Shown here: piece after piece, positions 27,595 to 35,921 of the stretch
How the letters are laid out: each line of letters starts with the position of its first letter
Position numbering within the stretch: position 1 is the stretch's first letter
DNA from: Aneurinibacillus danicus
GTDB taxonomy: Bacteria; Bacillota; Bacilli; Aneurinibacillales; Aneurinibacillaceae
Length of the DNA stretch: 56,879 nucleotides
Direction of reading: 5' to 3'
Assembly (NCBI RefSeq): GCF_007991215.1
Contig: NZ_BJXX01000085.1
Location: forward strand, 1 to 56,879
Position numbers and translations under genes: made by a program
The notes under the pieces: model-generated
Told to the model about the DNA's origin: nothing
Databases searched by the model: none
Seen by the model: only the letters and a program-made list of their open reading frames with translations

Positions 27595-28197
27595 ATGAAT
27601 TGGACAGAGTTAAAAGCCTATTTTTCTGAAGAAAACTTATTGGCGCTGCTCGCCAAATACGAATCATTCGGGCCGCTGCCGGGAATTTTCATGACGTTTA
27701 TCGAATCGTTCTTCCCGCCGCTGCCGCTGGTGGCCATTGTTGCAGGCAATGCCGCCGCATACGGCCTGTGGCTCGGATTTCTGTATTCGTGGATTGGCGC
27801 ATGTCTGGGCGCGGTTCTCGTATTCTCCATTTGCCGCAAGCTCGGACAGCACCGCTTCCTGAACTTTCTTACCCGTCACCCGAAGGTGAATGAGGCGATG
27901 AATTGGATGAACCGGCATGGCTTCAGCGCCATTTTTCTGTTCTCCTGCTTCCCGTTTACACCGTCGTCACTTGTAAACGTGGTAGCCGGTCTTTCAAATA
28001 TTCCAATTAGCCATTTTGTCTCCGCTATCATGCTTGGTAAAGCGATTATGATTTTTGTCGTCGCTTTTATTGGTCATGATGTCATGTCGTTCATCGATCA
28101 TCCGTGGAAGCTATTGCTGGTGGCTCTCGCCATTTTTGGGCTCTGGCTCATTGGTAAGAAAGTCGAAGCGCGTCTTACCACAATCAAAGAAGGGTAA
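27595..28197 (+). CDS. VTT (TVP38/DedA-like) membrane protein
   Basis: A 200-residue integral membrane protein with the VTT/SNARE-associated domain: FMTFIESFFPPLPLVAIVAGNAAAYGL with the re-entrant loop, GACLGAVLVFSICRKLG, and FSCFPFTPSSLVNVVAGLSNIP. DedA/VTT proteins act as lipid scramblases or transporters. It is 4 bases after the esterase gene, so translationally coupled. Specific substrate unknown. Confidence 0.88.
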   Translation: MNWTELKAYFSEENLLALLAKYESFGPLPGIFMTFIESFFPPLPLVAIVAGNAAAYGLWLGFLYSWIGACLGAVLVFSICRKLGQHRFLNFLTRHPKVNEAMNWMNRHGFSAIFLFSCFPFTPSSLVNVVAGLSNIPISHFVSAIMLGKAIMIFVVAFIGHDVMSFIDHPWKLLLVALAIFGLWLIGKKVEARLTTIKEG

Positions 28198-28205
28198 AAA
28201 CGTGC

Positions 28206-28244
28206 AAAAGTGGTAAGCCTTCAAATAAGGCTTACCACTTTTCC
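28206..28244. terminator. Strong bidirectional terminator
   Basis: AAAAGTGGTAAGCCTT (28206-28221) is perfectly complementary to 28227-28242 with a 5-base loop. It separates the VTT gene from lepB, which is convergent. The 100 bases between the terminator and the lepB stop show nothing else. Confidence 0.9.
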
Positions 28245-28346
28245 TTGTATTGAAATCCGCGCCCCCAAACTTCACTTCATCTACAACGTTATCTATTTGT
28301 TGATCACAGCCTGTTCAGCCCGCTTGCCGTACTACCTCGTTTTTCA

Positions 28347-28859
28347 TTACATGGGCTGCATGTCGGTAAAAGGATAAAAGCGGAAACGAGCTTTGCCTTC
28401 GATGGCGCTTGCGTCTACAAACGGATCCGGCCATAGATGAGAGTCATAGCTTTCATTCCGATTGTCTCCAAGGAAGAAAAATTTTCCTTTAGGTACGGTA
28501 ACAGGGCCAAAGTCATACTTCATCGGCTCCTTGATATATGGCTCATCCACCTTTTTTCCATTGCGGTATAGCGCCCCGTCTTTTATCTCGATCGTATCAC
28601 CGCCGATGCCGATTAGCCGCTTGATGAAACGTTCATCTTTCTTGTCAGGCAGCGGCGGATAAAACACAACAATGTCGCCTCGCTGCAAATCATTCGGGCC
28701 GGTCATCTTGTCGACCGCCAGCCTGTCATTAATGTGAATTGTCGGCAGCATAGATCCGCTCGGTACAACGACAGCTTCCCCGATATATGTACGAATGGTC
28801 ATACTTAACACGATTGCCAACAGAATTACGGGCACCCATTCTTTTATCCACTTTATCAT
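28347..28859 (-). CDS. lepB: Signal peptidase I
   Basis: A 170-residue membrane-bound type I signal peptidase. One N-terminal transmembrane segment (WVPVILLAIVLSMTIRTYI) precedes box B with the catalytic Ser (VVPSGSM, Ser36), box D with the catalytic Lys (ERFIKRLIGIGGD, Lys about 80) and box E (FFLGDNRNESYDSHLWP, usually GDNRxxSxDSR). It matures Sec and Tat exported proteins such as the SLH protein here. Length is typical of Bacillus Sip paralogs. Confidence 0.95.
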   Translation of the reverse strand: MIKWIKEWVPVILLAIVLSMTIRTYIGEAVVVPSGSMLPTIHINDRLAVDKMTGPNDLQRGDIVVFYPPLPDKKDERFIKRLIGIGGDTIEIKDGALYRNGKKVDEPYIKEPMKYDFGPVTVPKGKFFFLGDNRNESYDSHLWPDPFVDASAIEGKARFRFYPFTDMQPM

Positions 28860-29003
28860 TCGTTTGTGTCCTCCTGCTTTCTCCTAAAATCGAGCAATGC
28901 CTGCTCTATTTCTCTTTATTGTAAAACAAAGCAAGAACAAAGTAACGAGATTTTTTAATCTGCACAGGGCCAGTCTACCGGGGTGGACAATCTCATACAA
29001 TAG

Positions 29004-29098
29004 CAAAGAAGAGATAAGGAAAGAAGGGTGAGAAGATTTCAACGTGGAAAAAAGAGGATTCTTTTTTCTTCTTTGAATCTTCTTTCCTCATAATTTTC
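29004..29098. repeat. Purine/pyrimidine-rich imperfect inverted repeat, copy Y
   Basis: A purine-rich arm (ATAAGGAAAGAAG, then GATTTCAA) is complementary to a later arm (TTGAATCTTCTTTCCTCAT) with gaps. It shares layout and the core GATTTCAAYGKGGAAAA with copy X (10714-10819). It lies between the divergent lepB and ykvI genes and would form part of the ykvI leader or promoter. Confidence 0.35.
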
Positions 29099-29109
29099 AC
29101 AGAAGAGAG

Positions 29110-30183
29110 GTGAGAAGCACGAAGACGAAACATTATACCCTGGCCCGGTGGAAGGCAATCCTGCAGGTGGGGTTTACGTATATTGGAACGATTGTTGGCG
29201 CCGGATTCGCGAGCGGGCAGGAAATCTTTCAGTTCGTCACCCGTTACGGCAGCAAAAGCGTGCTGATTATCGCGGTTAGCGTACTGCTGTTTATCCTCGC
29301 AGGAGCTAAAATCATGCTGCTCGCCCACAGCATTGGCGCGTCTTCTTATCACCAGTTTAACCAGTATGTATTCGGCAGCCGAGCCGGTTTCTGGATTAAC
29401 ACGTTCACACTGCTTACACTGCTCTGTACGACCGGTGTGATGCTGGCAGGGAGCGGAGCCTTGTTCGCACAGCAACTCGGGGGATTTTACCAGGCCGGCG
29501 TCATCGCGACAGCTTTGCTCGTCTACTTTATTACCTCGCGCGGCATGCACGCCATTATGACTGTCAATACATTGGTCGTTCCTCTTATGCTCGGTTTTAC
29601 CGTATTGATTGGCATACGCACATTTATAATGAATGGTATGGATTTTCCTCCGTTCAACGGCTCTATCAACGCAGCAGGCTGGGCACTCTCCCCCTTCCTC
29701 TATGTTGCATTTAACCTCTCGCTCGCGCTGGCCGTGCTTGTGCCGTTGGGCAGCGAAATGCAGGATCGCCGGGTTTTGATAGGAGGAAGCGTGGTAGGCG
29801 GTATCGGGCTTGGCATCCTGCTTCTGCTCAGCAATTATGTGCTGCTCGTCCACAGTGCTGATGCCCTGCGGGCAGAGGTGCCAATGGCCATGATTGTCTC
29901 TTTGCTGGGTCCATTTGTGCAATGGATGTTCAGCCTTATTATTCTGGGAGAAATTTTCACGACATTGGTCGGCAACGTATTCGGCTTAACGCGACAATTG
30001 CAGGTTTTTCCTTCCTTTCAGGTAGACTCCCGTTTCATTATCGTCGGACTGCTGATGGTCTGCTATATCATCAGTCAATTTGGTTTTTCTACACTTGTAC
30101 ACCACCTTTATCCGCTGTTTAGCTATCTCGGAGCAGGAACACTGCTCATGATTTTTCTTACTAAACACAAACCGTCAGGATAA
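29110..30183 (+). CDS. YkvI-like membrane protein
   Basis: A 357-residue polytopic protein with about ten transmembrane helices. The start (RWKAILQVGFTYIGTIVGAGFASGQEIFQFV) is the family signature of YkvI, an APC/LeuT-fold-like protein whose substrate is unknown. The start is GTG at 29110 with GAGAGG very close upstream; an alternative start a few codons further in is possible. It has its own terminator at 30186-30222. No neighbour suggests a substrate. Confidence 0.85.
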   Translation: MRSTKTKHYTLARWKAILQVGFTYIGTIVGAGFASGQEIFQFVTRYGSKSVLIIAVSVLLFILAGAKIMLLAHSIGASSYHQFNQYVFGSRAGFWINTFTLLTLLCTTGVMLAGSGALFAQQLGGFYQAGVIATALLVYFITSRGMHAIMTVNTLVVPLMLGFTVLIGIRTFIMNGMDFPPFNGSINAAGWALSPFLYVAFNLSLALAVLVPLGSEMQDRRVLIGGSVVGGIGLGILLLLSNYVLLVHSADALRAEVPMAMIVSLLGPFVQWMFSLIILGEIFTTLVGNVFGLTRQLQVFPSFQVDSRFIIVGLLMVCYIISQFGFSTLVHHLYPLFSYLGAGTLLMIFLTKHKPSG

Positions 30184-30185
30184 AC

Positions 30186-30222
30186 AAAAATGCGAGAGGC
30201 TCATACAACCTCTCGCATTTTT
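30186..30222. terminator. Bidirectional terminator
   Basis: AAAAATGCGAGAGG (30186-30199) is perfectly complementary to CCTCTCGCATTTTT (30209-30222), between the convergent ykvI and L,D-transpeptidase genes. Confidence 0.92.
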
Positions 30223-30226
30223 CTCT

Positions 30227-30913
30227 CTATTTGATATACGAAGCCAGATAGGCAGCCGGACCCTGTACAATAACAGGCTCTTTCTTCGGATCCAACCATC
30301 TCAGCACGGCCAGCAGATTTGACTCGGACAATGCGACGCATCCGGCCGTATAACTTTGCGGGCTGCGCCAGATATGCATAAAAATCGCGCTCCCCTTGCC
30401 GGGAACGACCGGATTATCATTATATCGGATAACAAGAGCGTATTTATAAAGAGGAATAGCCAGACGCTCAAAGGATTTCCACCTTTTTTTAGGATCACCG
30501 CCGTAATGCACCCATGTATTGTAATCCGGGGATGTCTTGTCGTCCACCCAATAGTCTTGGCGCGTAACCGGGCGGTATGGCAGCGTTACGCCTCCGGGCT
30601 TTACTGCCGTGCCGAATGCGGTGCCGATTTTATAAATCCCGGCGGGTGACTTGTAGTCGCCCTCTTTTTTATCCTCCGGCAGCGCAAATCCATTCTTCCC
30701 TACCACGGCAGGCATCGGCGAAAACGCCGACAGCCATTTTCCGCCTGCTTTCTCAAAGGCCTGAAGACGAGCCTGGCGGCTTTTCCAATCGGGCGTTGTC
30801 ACCACGATAATCTGCTTTACTTCTTTATCGGGTCCGGAAGAAACGGCAAAATGCTCGATGGGCCTCTCTTCACTTCGTCTATTTTCTTCCATGCAATCGT
30901 TCTTTGCTTGCAT
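30227..30913 (-). CDS. L,D-transpeptidase catalytic-domain protein
   Basis: About 228 residues with a YkuD/ErfK-like L,D-transpeptidase domain. The catalytic block is present as FMHIWRSPQSYTAGCVALS (the HxxSxGC-type motif with a wider gap), and the middle part has GDYKSPAGIYKIG as in YafK/ErfK proteins. I see no N-terminal signal peptide: the start is hydrophilic (MQAKNDCMEENRRSEERP), which is unusual for an enzyme acting on peptidoglycan. I chose the ATG at 30913 because GGGGG lies 9-10 bases upstream; the frame is open to 30949, but that adds only a basic tail. It could be released at spore mother-cell lysis, or exported in another way. Confidence 0.82.
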   Translation of the reverse strand: MQAKNDCMEENRRSEERPIEHFAVSSGPDKEVKQIIVVTTPDWKSRQARLQAFEKAGGKWLSAFSPMPAVVGKNGFALPEDKKEGDYKSPAGIYKIGTAFGTAVKPGGVTLPYRPVTRQDYWVDDKTSPDYNTWVHYGGDPKKRWKSFERLAIPLYKYALVIRYNDNPVVPGKGSAIFMHIWRSPQSYTAGCVALSESNLLAVLRWLDPKKEPVIVQGPAAYLASYIK

Positions 30914-31023
30914 AACATCCTGCCCCCTTCTTTTCACACAAAAAATCAAAACAACAAACTTTGTATATAGTATGTTTTTGATAGAAGGGGGGCAAAGAAA
31001 AATAAACCTGGATTTTGAAGAAT

Positions 31024-31066
31024 AAAAGAGACACAGTTGATTCGTAATCGAATCAGCTGTCTTTTT
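31024..31066. terminator. Terminator of the nitroreductase gene
   Basis: An AAAGAGACACAGTTGATTCG arm (31024-31043) pairs imperfectly with CGAATCAGCTGTCTTT (31049-31064). It acts in both directions and lies just after the nitroreductase stop at 31079. Confidence 0.75.
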
Positions 31067-31078
31067 ATGGGACCGTTT

Positions 31079-31816
31079 TTATTTATAATCAAAGCCTTGC
31101 TTATCCAGCATCGGACGTACTTTCGGATAATAGATTTGCTTATAGAAGGAAGAAACAGTTTGTGACCAGTTGCGTGATTCCTGGCCGCCGGTCCGCTCTC
31201 TCATATAATCTGCCATCTGTTTGTCATACTTCTCAATTAAGCCGCGCAGGTCCCGATTATACGCTTCATGATGGTATACGGCTTCACGCGGCAGACGCGG
31301 TTTCAAAGCGGACGGATCTGCCGGATGCCCGACCACCAATCCGGCCACCGGAAACACATACTCCGGAATATCCAGTAACTCTATAAGCTCCTGCGGATTT
31401 CGGCGCGCGCCGCCGATCGGCACGATGCCAAGTCCCATCGACTCGGCTGCGGTAATCGCATTGCTCATCGCAATGCCGACATCGGACGCCCCTACGATGA
31501 TAGATTCAACGCTGTCTGTTATCACTAATTCTTCGCCGTTTAATTCTGCTGCAATCTTTGCGCGGTAAAAATCAGCGCAGAACAGCAGGAATACAGGCGC
31601 CTGATCAACCCACGCCTGATTGCCGACCAATTCGGCAATCTTCTTTTTCTTAACCGGGTCTTTCACGCAGATGACCGTTACATGCTGTCCGTTAATGGAA
31701 GTGGGCGCAGCCTGCACTGCATCCATAATGGCGTTCAACTGTTCATCGTTCACCGGTTCGTTTGTATAGCTACGAATGGAACGATGATTGGTCATCACTT
31801 TTAGTACGTCATTCAT
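31079..31816 (-). CDS. NAD(P)H-dependent flavin oxidoreductase, nitroreductase family
   Basis: A 245-residue FMN-dependent enzyme of the NfsA/NfrA branch: RSIRSYTNEPVNDEQLNAI at the N-terminus, AAPTSINGQHVTVICV in the FMN site, and GLGIVPIGGARRNP. Family members reduce nitroaromatics, flavins or quinones with two electrons. It has no partner gene. The ATG precedes the conserved MTNHRSIRSY block by 7 residues, as is normal. Confidence 0.93.
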   Translation of the reverse strand: MNDVLKVMTNHRSIRSYTNEPVNDEQLNAIMDAVQAAPTSINGQHVTVICVKDPVKKKKIAELVGNQAWVDQAPVFLLFCADFYRAKIAAELNGEELVITDSVESIIVGASDVGIAMSNAITAAESMGLGIVPIGGARRNPQELIELLDIPEYVFPVAGLVVGHPADPSALKPRLPREAVYHHEAYNRDLRGLIEKYDKQMADYMRERTGGQESRNWSQTVSSFYKQIYYPKVRPMLDKQGFDYK

Positions 31817-31915
31817 ACTGCCTCGCCTTCCTTTCCTCTTGCAATGTATAAAACCATACTAAATAACACAACTTACATTAGTCAAGGTGCGAACTTTTTG
31901 TAACCGATTAAAAAT

Positions 31916-31943
31916 GGCGCCTGCAAACTCTTTCGCAGGCGCC
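31916..31943 (-). terminator. Terminator of the ArsB/NhaD transporter gene
   Basis: GGCGCCTGC (31916-31924) pairs with GCAGGCGCC (31935-31943). On the minus strand the stem is followed by ATTTTTAATC. Confidence 0.82.
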
Positions 31944-32014
31944 GTCCCTATTATACCCATTCCATATTAGATAAAATTCTATTCATAAAACTGCCAATCC
32001 TTCCACTTTTGGTT

Positions 32015-33295
32015 CTACATTAGATAACGCAGGTAAACATAAACCGTCGAAATGATAATGGACAAAATCATCAGCGGAAAGCCCACCATCATAAATGTAA
32101 CAAACGAAATATGATGACCTTCTTTCGCCGCCATCCCTGCCACGATGACATTCGCGCTTGCACCGATTAGCGTACCGTTACCGCCCAGACATGCGCCAAG
32201 CGCCAGGGACCACCAGAGCGGTTCTAAGTCAGAAATGCCGATCTTGCCCATCTCCTGAATCATCGGAATCATCGTCGCAACGAACGGAATATTATCAACA
32301 AACGCAGACGCGATAGCGCTCATCCAAAGGATTAACATGGCTGTTGCTGTTACATCGCCGTCCGTCAACTCAATAGCCTGTTGCGCAAGCTTGGCGATAA
32401 CGCCCGTTTCCACCAATCCTGATACCAGCACGAACAAACCGACAAAGAAAAAGATTGTTGTCCACTCCACGCGGGTCAACGCTTCTTCAAGATAATGCTC
32501 ACCTGTAATAAGCAACAGCAGGAAAGCCCCCGTCAGCGCCACGGTCGCCGACTCAATATGCAACGCCTGATGGGCGAAGAACCCACCAATGGTCAGCGCC
32601 AAAATTACCAGACACTTCTTCAACAGCGTCGGGTCGGAAAGCTCGTCTTCCGCACTCATATGCATCAATTCTTGCTTCAGTTCCGGTGTCGTCTTTAACT
32701 GCTTGCGGTACCAGACGGCGAGAATGCCAACGGTAACCAGCAAAATAACAATGACAACCGGTGTAAGATTAATAATAAAAGCGGCGAACGTTAATTCTTT
32801 GACTGCGCTTCCAATCATAATGTTCGGCGGATCACCAATTAATGTAGCCGTACCTCCGATATTGGACGTAAATACCTGCGTCAGCAAATACGGCAGGGGC
32901 GATACACGCAATTGGCGCGTAATACTGAATGTTACCGGTACCATCAAGAGAACCGTTGTAACATTGTCAAGGAAAGCGGACGCCGTAGCGGTAATGAGTC
33001 CTAGCGCTACAAGAATGCGCACCGGATCCCCCTTTGCTTTCTTGGCCGCCCAAATCGCTATATACTTAAAAAGGCCGGTCTGCGCAGTAATCGTTACAAT
33101 GATCATCATGCCTGTCAGCAGTCCCAGCGTATTGAAGTCGACATGATGCAGGGCCGTTTCCTGATCGACAATTCCGAATACAATCATCAGCGCCGCACCG
33201 AGCATTGCCACAACGGTACGGTGGATTTTTTCCGAGATGATGAGCGCATACGTAAGTAAGAAAATAACGATGGCGTAAATCGCTTGCTGTTCCAT
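32015..33295 (-). CDS. ArsB/NhaD-superfamily ion transporter
   Basis: A 426-residue polytopic membrane protein with two repeats of the ion-transporter fold (ASAFLDNVTTVLLMVPVTF and ASAFVDNIPFVATMIPMI), and the GGTATLIGDPPNIMIGS motif. This is the YfjD/citrate-type branch related to P proteins and NhaD-like Na+/H+ antiporters or arsenite exporters. No arsR/arsC is close, so a Na+ or anion role is more likely than arsenite; substrate not determined. Confidence 0.9.
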   Translation of the reverse strand: MEQQAIYAIVIFLLTYALIISEKIHRTVVAMLGAALMIVFGIVDQETALHHVDFNTLGLLTGMMIIVTITAQTGLFKYIAIWAAKKAKGDPVRILVALGLITATASAFLDNVTTVLLMVPVTFSITRQLRVSPLPYLLTQVFTSNIGGTATLIGDPPNIMIGSAVKELTFAAFIINLTPVVIVILLVTVGILAVWYRKQLKTTPELKQELMHMSAEDELSDPTLLKKCLVILALTIGGFFAHQALHIESATVALTGAFLLLLITGEHYLEEALTRVEWTTIFFFVGLFVLVSGLVETGVIAKLAQQAIELTDGDVTATAMLILWMSAIASAFVDNIPFVATMIPMIQEMGKIGISDLEPLWWSLALGACLGGNGTLIGASANVIVAGMAAKEGHHISFVTFMMVGFPLMILSIIISTVYVYLRYLM

Positions 33296-33530
33296 ATGTC
33301 CCTCCTAAACCCCGATGAAAACCTTATATTATAACCAGGTACTTATTATACTCTATATAAAGCCCGGAATAAATGCGTTTATTTTACAAAAGCGTTATGA
33401 TTGCAAAAAAAAAGAACAGTCTATATTGTCTAACGAATGTTCTCGGCCGAAGCTTTTTTCATATTTTGTTCGCAAATTATAGTATAGTAGAAAATAGGCT
33501 TTTATTTTTTATCATTGTCGGAGGGATAAT

Positions 33531-34295
33531 ATGGAGCAAATCAGTATAGAGATGCTGCTGTTTCTTATGGCGGCCGGCTTTCTCGCATCATTTATCGATT
33601 CGGTCGTCGGCGGCGGAGGCTTGATTTCGATTCCGGCGCTGCTGTTAACGGGGCTTCCGTCTACGGTCGTGCTCGGAACCAACAAGCTGGCAAGCACGAT
33701 GTCTTCGTGCACGAGCACAATTTCATTTATCCGTTCGGGCAAAGTGAATGTCCGAATGGTAGCGTGGCTGTTCCCGCTTTCACTTATCGGATCTGCGGCG
33801 GGCGCATATACGGTAACGAAGATTCCACCCGAATTCCTTAAGCCGCTCGTTGTCGTTCTGTTAATTCTGGTGACGATTTATACACTCATAAAGAAAAATT
33901 GGGGCAGCGAGTCTACCTACAAAGGCGTAACCAAGCGTATTGTGTTCTTCGCGGTTATGACAGCGCTTGTTATCGGGTTTTATGACGGATTTTTCGGACC
34001 CGGCACAGGCTCGTTCCTTTTATTCGCTTTTTTGCTGATGGGATTTGATTTCGTCGGATCGGCGGGCAATGCGAAAGTGCTTAATTTCGCAAGTAATATC
34101 GCCGGGCTGGCTATGTTTGCAGCTCTCGGATCGGTGAATTATGAATACGGCATCCTAATGGGCATCGCCATGATCGCGGGCGCTATCCTCGGTTCACGGA
34201 TCGCCATCCGCAAAGGGGCCAGCTACGTAAAACCTCTGTTTATCAGCGTGACCGCCCTGTTGATCGGCAAACAGCTCTGGGATATGCTGCACTAA
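33531..34295 (+). CDS. TSUP family (TauE/SafE-like) anion exporter
   Basis: A 254-residue membrane protein with the TSUP duplicated motif: AAGFLASFIDSVVGGGGLISIPALLLTGLP in the first half and FGPGTGSFLLFAFLLMGFDFVGSAGNAKVLNFASN in the second. Relatives move sulfite, sulfonates or sulfoacetate. GGAGGG is 7-8 bases before the ATG. It is divergent from the ion transporter gene. A link to sulfolactate metabolism (comB 1.6 kb away) is possible but unproven. Confidence 0.92.
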   Translation: MEQISIEMLLFLMAAGFLASFIDSVVGGGGLISIPALLLTGLPSTVVLGTNKLASTMSSCTSTISFIRSGKVNVRMVAWLFPLSLIGSAAGAYTVTKIPPEFLKPLVVVLLILVTIYTLIKKNWGSESTYKGVTKRIVFFAVMTALVIGFYDGFFGPGTGSFLLFAFLLMGFDFVGSAGNAKVLNFASNIAGLAMFAALGSVNYEYGILMGIAMIAGAILGSRIAIRKGASYVKPLFISVTALLIGKQLWDMLH

Positions 34296-35515
34296 AAATG
34301 CATGTACTGCTCAAATAATAACGGAGCTTCCAGCAGAATAGGCTGATTCTGATTATAAATCATATCAAACTGTGCGAGCGGTACCGGATTGACGCCTATC
34401 CCCACTTCAATCGTATACCCCGGACGGCGGTACTGCTGAATGAACCAATCTTTATAGCCTGCGAAACTGTCCGCCGTATGTATGGGTGTATACGTACTTA
34501 CCGTCTGCATCCTGCGGACAATTTCCTCGCTGCCCTTGGGCTCCATATGTTGAAAACCCCAGAAAATTTCCTGTCCTTGTGCATGGTACGCCAGTACTCC
34601 AAGAAAATTCCGCTCGTTTGTAAATTCGTAAACCGCCTGCGCTTCCGGCTCAGACAACGGATGCCGGCCGCCATAATGGCGGGGAGCAGGTGCCTTCGGG
34701 CTTGTTTTTGCCTCTTCCTCCCACAATGCCGGCCACTGATGGTTCAAGTCAACACCGCGAATGTTAGCTGTCCATCCTGTAAAATTGTGCGTTCCGTTGT
34801 TGATTGCCATCACTTCCTGATAGTATGGGTGCGAACATTCAATTCCAAGCAATGACAGCTCTACCCCGTCCGGGTTTACCATCGGCATCACCCATACGCT
34901 AAACCGGTGCCACCACTCCTCAATATCGTACCCGCGTAGCGTCTCTTTTTGCGCATAGGCACGTGCCATGTCTTCCACAAATTTCATAAGTACGGACGCC
35001 GTAATCCACTCATTGGCATGCCATGCACCGCTGTAAAACGCCTCTTTTGGCCCCTGTCCCAACCGAATAGCATACAAAGGTTTCCCCATAACAGAATGCC
35101 CGATTGTTCGGATCTGCAGAAACGGATACCGTCCTTTCAGCATGGCTGCGTTCCGGGTAAGATCATACGGTGTGTACTCTGCATCTGTATCCACAATACG
35201 TTCTGTGTGAACGTGAGGAATCACCAGCACCGTACCTGATATAAGTTCCGCTTCCGGCGCAAGACTTTTAAGCGACGGGTTTGCTTCCTGTAAATCCTGC
35301 GGTGCTACACCGAAGTTCTTCGCAATACAATAAAGAGTATCACCGGACTGTATTTCATAGGAGACAACCGCTTCAGGCACTGTCACCACCTGGCCGGGAA
35401 TTAGATACGTGCGCCGCATAAGCGCCGGATTAGCGCTGAGCAGGGCTGTCACGCCAATACCAAAACGATTCGCTATTTTTAGCACCGTATCCCCTTTTTG
35501 CACTACATAACGCAT
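34292..35515 (-). CDS. LysM-M14 gamma-D-glutamyl-diamino acid endopeptidase (spore type)
   Basis: A 407-residue protein: two LysM domains at the N-terminus (MRYVVQKGDTVLKIANRF, VSYEIQSGDTLYCIAKNFG), then a zinc carboxypeptidase M14 domain with ligands in SGAWHANEW (HxxE), a second His in AYHAQGQE, and the catalytic Glu in GYTIEVGIG. It resembles endopeptidase I of Lysinibacillus sphaericus and B. subtilis YqgT, which cut muropeptides between D-Glu and DAP and are made in the sporulating mother cell. There is no signal peptide, as in those relatives. It follows yqhV by 15 bases under a sigma-E-like promoter. It overlaps the convergent TSUP gene by 4 bases. Confidence 0.92.
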   Translation of the reverse strand: MRYVVQKGDTVLKIANRFGIGVTALLSANPALMRRTYLIPGQVVTVPEAVVSYEIQSGDTLYCIAKNFGVAPQDLQEANPSLKSLAPEAELISGTVLVIPHVHTERIVDTDAEYTPYDLTRNAAMLKGRYPFLQIRTIGHSVMGKPLYAIRLGQGPKEAFYSGAWHANEWITASVLMKFVEDMARAYAQKETLRGYDIEEWWHRFSVWVMPMVNPDGVELSLLGIECSHPYYQEVMAINNGTHNFTGWTANIRGVDLNHQWPALWEEEAKTSPKAPAPRHYGGRHPLSEPEAQAVYEFTNERNFLGVLAYHAQGQEIFWGFQHMEPKGSEEIVRRMQTVSTYTPIHTADSFAGYKDWFIQQYRRPGYTIEVGIGVNPVPLAQFDMIYNQNQPILLEAPLLFEQYMHF

Positions 35516-35530
35516 ACATGTACCTCCTCC

Positions 35531-35794
35531 CTATTTGCGAACCCCGATTAAAATACAGACCATACCAATAAGAATCCATAAGACCTTTGCGAAGCTAATC
35601 CGGTCCGCCATCCCCATTAACCCGATAGTGGTCGTCAGCAAAAGCACCGGAGGTCCGACTAGCACCAGGCTAGAATTGATGAGCAGCGCCTTCTCCACTT
35701 CGTTGAATTTAATGATTAACAGTGCGGCCAAAATTTCAAGCGAACCTGAGATTAGACGCAATGACGCCATACCGATAATCGCTTTTTCAAGCAT
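35531..35794 (-). CDS. yqhV: YqhV family (DUF2619) membrane protein
   Basis: An 87-residue protein with three hydrophobic segments, matching DUF2619/YqhV (ASLRLISGSLEILAALLIIKFNEVEKALLIN..., ISFAKVLWILIGMVCILIGVRK). In Bacillus yqhV lies next to spoIIIAA and is a sporulation gene. GGGGAGGG lies 6 bases before the ATG at 35794. The frame is open upstream to 36334, but that part is antisense to comB and is not coding. It starts the unit with the LysM-M14 gene. Confidence 0.88.
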   Translation of the reverse strand: MLEKAIIGMASLRLISGSLEILAALLIIKFNEVEKALLINSSLVLVGPPVLLLTTTIGLMGMADRISFAKVLWILIGMVCILIGVRK

Positions 35795-35815
35795 GCGTAT
35801 CCCTCCCCTCTTTTC

Positions 35816-35844
35816 AACGTATGCATGTACAACATGGAATATAT
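35816..35844 (-). promoter_or_regulatory. Sigma-E-like promoter of yqhV and the LysM-M14 gene
   Basis: On the minus strand ATATATT (complement of 35838-35844) is 14 bases from CATACGTT (complement of 35816-35823). This agrees with the Bacillus sigma-E consensus (KMATATT, 13-15 bases, CATACAMT) except for two positions in the -10 box, and fits the sporulation genes downstream. Confidence 0.55.
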
Positions 35845-35855
35845 CCGGGGAAGGG

Positions 35856-35884
35856 AACGCCCATATTTTATCCGGCATACTATA
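35856..35884 (+). promoter_or_regulatory. Sigma-K-like promoter of comB
   Basis: AAC (35856-35858) is followed after about 16 bases by GCATACTATA (35875-35884), which satisfies the sigma-K -10 consensus CATANNNTA. It lies about 37 bases before the comB start and diverges from the sigma-E-like promoter. Confidence 0.4.
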
Positions 35885-35921
35885 AACACATAAAACCGAA
35901 GGGAAAGAGGAAGAGAGAACC

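Noticed and set aside
28993-29922. 309-codon minus-strand frame opposite ykvI
   Set aside because: Antisense shadow; His/Cys/Gln-rich sequence with no family signature, no binding site.
30962-30979. 18-bp identity TGTATATAGTATGTTTTT with 40053-40070
   Set aside because: AT-rich 18-mers can match by chance in 57 kb; no wider similarity flanks them.
33413-33450. AGAACA...TGTTCT dyad and possible purine operator before the TSUP gene
   Set aside because: Too loose; no PurR box pair or other known motif can be supported.
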